Below, piece by piece: positions 6,535-9,388 of a DNA stretch of 9,388 nucleotides. Within the stretch, counting starts at the first letter, position 1. Every line of letters begins with the position of its first letter. Source of the DNA: Anaerolineaceae bacterium UBA4781 (GTDB taxonomy: Bacteria > Chloroflexota > Anaerolineae > Anaerolineales > Anaerolineaceae); assembly GCA_002403105.1 (NCBI GenBank), contig DHHD01000083.1:1-9388 (forward strand), in the 5' to 3' direction. A program made the translations under genes and the position numbers. The notes beneath the pieces were generated by a model. The model was not told where the DNA came from. It made no database searches and saw only the letters and a list, made by a program, of their open reading frames with translations.

Positions 6535-8883
6535 TTAATGCTTAATAGTGATCGCTAATGGCGCATCTACTTGAACATGCAGCTTATAAATACTCTGATT
6601 GACCTTTTCAAAATCTAAAATATCATGAGATGACTCAATTTTCATAGGAGTGGAAGGAATAGAAAGGTAGATTAGCCCGGAAGTTCTTCTATGTAAATCC
6701 AGCACAAAACGAGTTTCCTTTTTCTTATTTGTCCATTTCTTCACTTCAATTCCCTGAGAAAAATGCAGCTCTGACCCTAAATACTGGTCTTTCTCATTTT
6801 GTGCAGGGCGCACAGCCAGCAGCAAACAGCCATGGGCAGAAATATTGAATTCACCCAATGAACTGCTTTCATTATTTTGATGAATCTGCTGGTTCCAAAA
6901 ATCACTGATCCAATAATTCCCATCCGGAAGTCCAAAGGTTTTTAATGGAAGGGATACAGAACAAACCTTATCTGCCCAGTTTATCTGTGCCAATAAATGC
7001 CATTCTCCTACATCATTCTTTAAAGTTGTTCGCATACGGCATGGATATTGATCTTGCAGCCAATCCAACACGAGCATGCTGTTGGATAAGGGGGGTAGGA
7101 AGCGAGCAGCAAGCTGCAGCCGTTCACTGGAAAGGCTAGTTAAATCATCCGAAAAGACCATCGACCCACCGCTCAAGCCGATCACTGTCGCCAGTGTTTG
7201 CACTTCAGCAATCGTCAAATCCGATTGGTCGCGCACCAGAATACAATCCGGATCGTTCACCCACCAACATTTGTGCATATTGGCACGAGTTAGAATATTC
7301 CGTAAGCTATTGCGTGCGCATGGCACACTGGGTTCATTTTTTGGTATTAAATTCACATTGAAATATGCAGGCTTCCAGAAGCCGCTAACATCCGGTCCGA
7401 TGCGCATGGAATCAACTAATCCAAGCGCTGATCCTATCGGGAGACCGCACCCAACCAGATAGGTTTTTTTGCCAGCCGCTTCTCGGATATCCTCAAGGCC
7501 AGCCCGCAGAACCTGTGCACGAGTTTTGGTGGGATCGGAATATATCCCTTTCAATGCCGCAGCGTACAAAAAATCTAATTTCAGATACGGATACTGCCAA
7601 TCTTGCACCGTTTTTGTAATCACATTGTATACATAATCAGAAGCAGCAGGATTGGTAAGATCCAAAGCAGTTGTCAAAGAATTCCAACCAAAACCCGCAT
7701 TCACCGGTCTTCCATTCGCTTTTCGCAAGATCCAATCAGGATGTTTTGAATAAAGGTCTGATGAGCGTTGAACAATGAAAGGCGCCAGCCATAAGCCGGA
7801 TATGAAATCTTTTTCCTTGATCTCCTGCGCGAGCGGTTTCACGCCTTGCGGGAATCCACTTTTAAATGCGAACCAATCACCTACTCGTTTTTCAAATCCG
7901 TCATCGATCTGCACTAGATCCAGCGGGAAATCAGCACGGTGAGCTTGCAGCACATTCAGATTCTTGCGGATGATCTCTTCATCGATTTCGTGGTAATACT
8001 GATACCAGGAGCACCAGCCTGTAAATACTTTCGGCTGAAAAGCAATCTTGTTTTCTTTCGCAACGAGGTCGAAATACAGATGCGTACTTTCACTATCAGA
8101 ACCTTGCACCAGCATGAAGATCGCCCAATCTGTTTGCAGAACCGCATGCACATCCAGGCGAACATCATCGGCGTCTGCCCACATACAGATATCTGGATTT
8201 TTCCAATCGGTCAAGGCGATATGCCCAAATTGTTCTTTTTGCGATAAAAATCCAATCAGGCAACCTTTTTCTTTTTCTCTATCCATGAGGACGGCATACA
8301 TATCTGCAATACTGGCATACCGATCGATATTCTTCAAACCCGCATCAACGATCATCGGATTCTGCAGGAAACCCAGGTGTGAGCGCAACTGTGGGGTAGC
8401 TAGTGAGGTAACCCCGCTAAAAGACCAGGATTGCCAACCATTAACAAAGAAACCCAATGCATTGGGAGAAGTGTTGATCTGTAAGCAAGCACCACTTTTA
8501 GTATTTGGTTTCCTGATCAGATCAATCCTTTCGATCCTGACCGGTCCTGAACCTTGATTTGCTACAATTACCTTCCACATGATCGCAGGATTTTCCTTTA
8601 TCCAGGAAAAAACAACCTGTATTTCCAATCCAGCGATGGGAGATCGTGGTTGAAAGATAATTTGATCGTGATGGGTAAGCCGGCTCAATCCAGAGGGGTG
8701 TTTTTGGGCTGCATCAACGTTGAGAACCAAAGGGAAAGAAAAGTGATCATTTTTATACCAACCAGAAACAAGAATCTGTGCTCCTTGAATTGCAGGAAAA
8801 CTTGGAGTCGAAGGTTCAATCGAAAAGGTCCCATCCCGCGGATCAACAGAAAACGCGATCAGTGAGCTTACATATTGGTTCAT
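6535..8883 (-). CDS. GH36 alpha-galactosidase (TmGalA-like)
   Basis: The product (782 residues from ATG 8883) is a glycoside hydrolase family 36 enzyme, expected to release terminal alpha-galactose from oligosaccharides such as melibiose or raffinose. An N-terminal beta-sandwich (about 1-280, with NGWQSW at 148-153) precedes the (beta/alpha)8 barrel: GWCSWY (289-294), QIDDGF (325-330), LWLAPF (364-369), KLDF with presumed nucleophile Asp437, GCGLP (about 478-482), MRIGPD with presumed acid/base Asp498, NDPD (543-546) and FSDD (577-580). This order closely follows Thermotoga maritima GalA. A beta-rich C-terminal part follows, longer by roughly 100 residues than that compact enzyme. No signal peptide is visible, so it is probably cytoplasmic and acts on imported sugars. 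A GTG at 8895 would add four residues (M-GWW), but those codons form a G-rich Shine-Dalgarno-like stretch before ATG 8883, so I prefer the ATG. Other GH36 specificities (alpha-GalNAc, galactosyl transfer) cannot be excluded. Confidence 0.9.
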   Translation of the reverse strand: MNQYVSSLIAFSVDPRDGTFSIEPSTPSFPAIQGAQILVSGWYKNDHFSFPLVLNVDAAQKHPSGLSRLTHHDQIIFQPRSPIAGLEIQVVFSWIKENPAIMWKVIVANQGSGPVRIERIDLIRKPNTKSGACLQINTSPNALGFFVNGWQSWSFSGVTSLATPQLRSHLGFLQNPMIVDAGLKNIDRYASIADMYAVLMDREKEKGCLIGFLSQKEQFGHIALTDWKNPDICMWADADDVRLDVHAVLQTDWAIFMLVQGSDSESTHLYFDLVAKENKIAFQPKVFTGWCSWYQYYHEIDEEIIRKNLNVLQAHRADFPLDLVQIDDGFEKRVGDWFAFKSGFPQGVKPLAQEIKEKDFISGLWLAPFIVQRSSDLYSKHPDWILRKANGRPVNAGFGWNSLTTALDLTNPAASDYVYNVITKTVQDWQYPYLKLDFLYAAALKGIYSDPTKTRAQVLRAGLEDIREAAGKKTYLVGCGLPIGSALGLVDSMRIGPDVSGFWKPAYFNVNLIPKNEPSVPCARNSLRNILTRANMHKCWWVNDPDCILVRDQSDLTIAEVQTLATVIGLSGGSMVFSDDLTSLSSERLQLAARFLPPLSNSMLVLDWLQDQYPCRMRTTLKNDVGEWHLLAQINWADKVCSVSLPLKTFGLPDGNYWISDFWNQQIHQNNESSSLGEFNISAHGCLLLAVRPAQNEKDQYLGSELHFSQGIEVKKWTNKKKETRFVLDLHRRTSGLIYLSIPSTPMKIESSHDILDFEKVNQSIYKLHVQVDAPLAITIKH

Positions 8884-8895
8884 CCACCACCCCAC
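8884..8895 (-). promoter_or_regulatory. G-rich ribosome-binding stretch that decides the GH36 start
   Basis: Read on the minus strand this is GTGGGGTGGTGG directly before ATG 8883. It contains GGGGTG, close to the GGAGGTG complement of the 16S tail, 4-5 bases from the ATG. The alternative GTG start at its first bases has no purine-rich site upstream. This supports ATG 8883 with a 19-nt gap after the preceding gene's stop. Confidence 0.5.
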
Positions 8896-8902
8896 TTCAC
8901 AC

Positions 8903-9388
8903 TTATGGATTCATATCTGGAGAACCTACTCCCTGGACATAACGATAAAAATCAAATTGACCACGTTTGTCTAAATAGGTTAAACGATCCTTGAATATCC
9001 AGCCATAAGGATCACTCTCCAGAATCATTGGTTCTGCTCCATAAACATAATTCATCCCAATTTCATCCAGATATTGATAGGCTTGCGCATTTTTTAATTG
9101 TTCAAAATATTGGCTGCTGTTGATCAACCCATCCAGATTTATGATGGTTCTATCCTCAATAAAATACGCAATAACTCCCCCACCGGTCATGCCAATAATA
9201 TCGCCCGGATCTGTATGTTCCTCGACAAATTTCGTTTCCAGAATATATTGGTGCTGGCTTGTGTCTCCCTTCTGGTAGGAGTATTGTTTTAGCATGGGTA
9301 CAGCAAGATTGAGAATTAAAATTACGCAAAATCCACTCACCAGCAGTTGAGAAGCGATTGTCCCATGTAGATATCTTTTATATCTTCT
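8903..9388 (-). CDS. C-terminal end of a multi-pass membrane protein, probably GT39/ArnT-like glycosyltransferase (partial)
   Basis: The reading frame is open to the window edge, so the visible 161 codons are only the 3' end. A GTG at 9340 is internal, not a believable start, because coding continues upstream without a stop. The visible part begins with basic residues (RRYKRYLHG), then one hydrophobic helix of about 22 residues (TIASQLLVSGFCVILILNLA), then a soluble domain of about 125 residues. That domain carries DPGDIIGMTGGGVIAYFIED and TIINLDGLINSSQYFE, a pattern (G.iaYf..r.viNLDGLiN) I associate with the C-terminal domain of lipid-linked-sugar glycosyltransferases of the dolichyl-phosphate-mannose/ArnT type in Chloroflexota and cyanobacteria. 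The soluble domain is expected on the outer face. The sugar donor and acceptor cannot be read from this fragment. It lies just upstream of the GH36 gene in the same direction and is probably co-transcribed with it. Confidence 0.65.
   Translation of the reverse strand, partial: RRYKRYLHGTIASQLLVSGFCVILILNLAVPMLKQYSYQKGDTSQHQYILETKFVEEHTDPGDIIGMTGGGVIAYFIEDRTIINLDGLINSSQYFEQLKNAQAYQYLDEIGMNYVYGAEPMILESDPYGWIFKDRLTYLDKRGQFDFYRYVQGVGSPDMNP

Noticed and set aside
8048..8557. Plus-strand open frames inside the GH36 gene (also 7076-7462 and 7939-8247)
   Set aside because: All are antisense to catalytic-domain coding sequence and show no family resemblance.
9338..9340. GTG start for the minus-strand gene at the right edge
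   Set aside because: The frame continues without a stop to the window edge through a membrane helix and basic residues, so the gene is cut by the window.

Overview
The window reads as ordinary, densely packed bacterial chromosome of moderate GC. It carries eight protein-coding genes, two of them cut by the window edges. The gene styles point to a Chloroflexota member, most likely class Anaerolineae: a stand-alone methionine synthase activation domain beside a homocysteine methyltransferase/methylenetetrahydrofolate reductase fusion, a type III pantothenate kinase next to CoaBC, and a DUF4349 lipoprotein. This placement is inferred from remembered family resemblance, not from a search. I see no tRNA, rRNA, CRISPR array, insertion sequence, prophage or attachment site.

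Positions 1-2707 (+ strand) form a one-carbon/methionine block. It holds the tail of an unidentified upstream gene whose end resembles the last helix of a corrinoid-binding domain, then a stand-alone cobalamin-reactivation (MetH activation) protein, then the fused homocysteine S-methyltransferase/MTHFR. The genes overlap by 1 and 4 nt, which suggests translational coupling. Together they look like a cobalamin-dependent methionine synthase split over several polypeptides: MTHFR makes methyl-THF, a corrinoid/pterin module (presumably upstream of the window) carries the methyl group, the N-terminal domain of the fusion methylates homocysteine, and the activation protein rescues oxidised cobalamin with S-adenosylmethionine.

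Positions 2800-5521 (+ strand) are a coenzyme A block. coaX (pantothenate to phosphopantothenate) overlaps coaBC (cysteine ligation and decarboxylation to phosphopantetheine) by 23 nt, and a calcineurin-like metallophosphoesterase of unknown substrate follows. The decarboxylase half of CoaBC lacks two residues regarded as catalytic in the family (Asn to Asp at 127, Cys to Ser at 160). This is the most unusual feature here.

Positions 5585-6493 (+ strand) encode a DUF4349 lipoprotein with a coiled coil and a C-terminal membrane helix. It converges on the minus-strand genes over a 41-nt gap filled by a perfect 14-bp hairpin that can terminate transcription in both directions.

Positions 6535-9388 (- strand) carry a GH36 alpha-galactosidase related to the Thermotoga TmGalA type, preceded in the same direction by the C-terminal end of a multi-pass membrane protein that looks like a GT39/ArnT-type glycosyltransferase. 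I found no clear evidence of a wholly new biological system. The CoaBC active-site changes and the fragmented methionine synthase deserve the second look.
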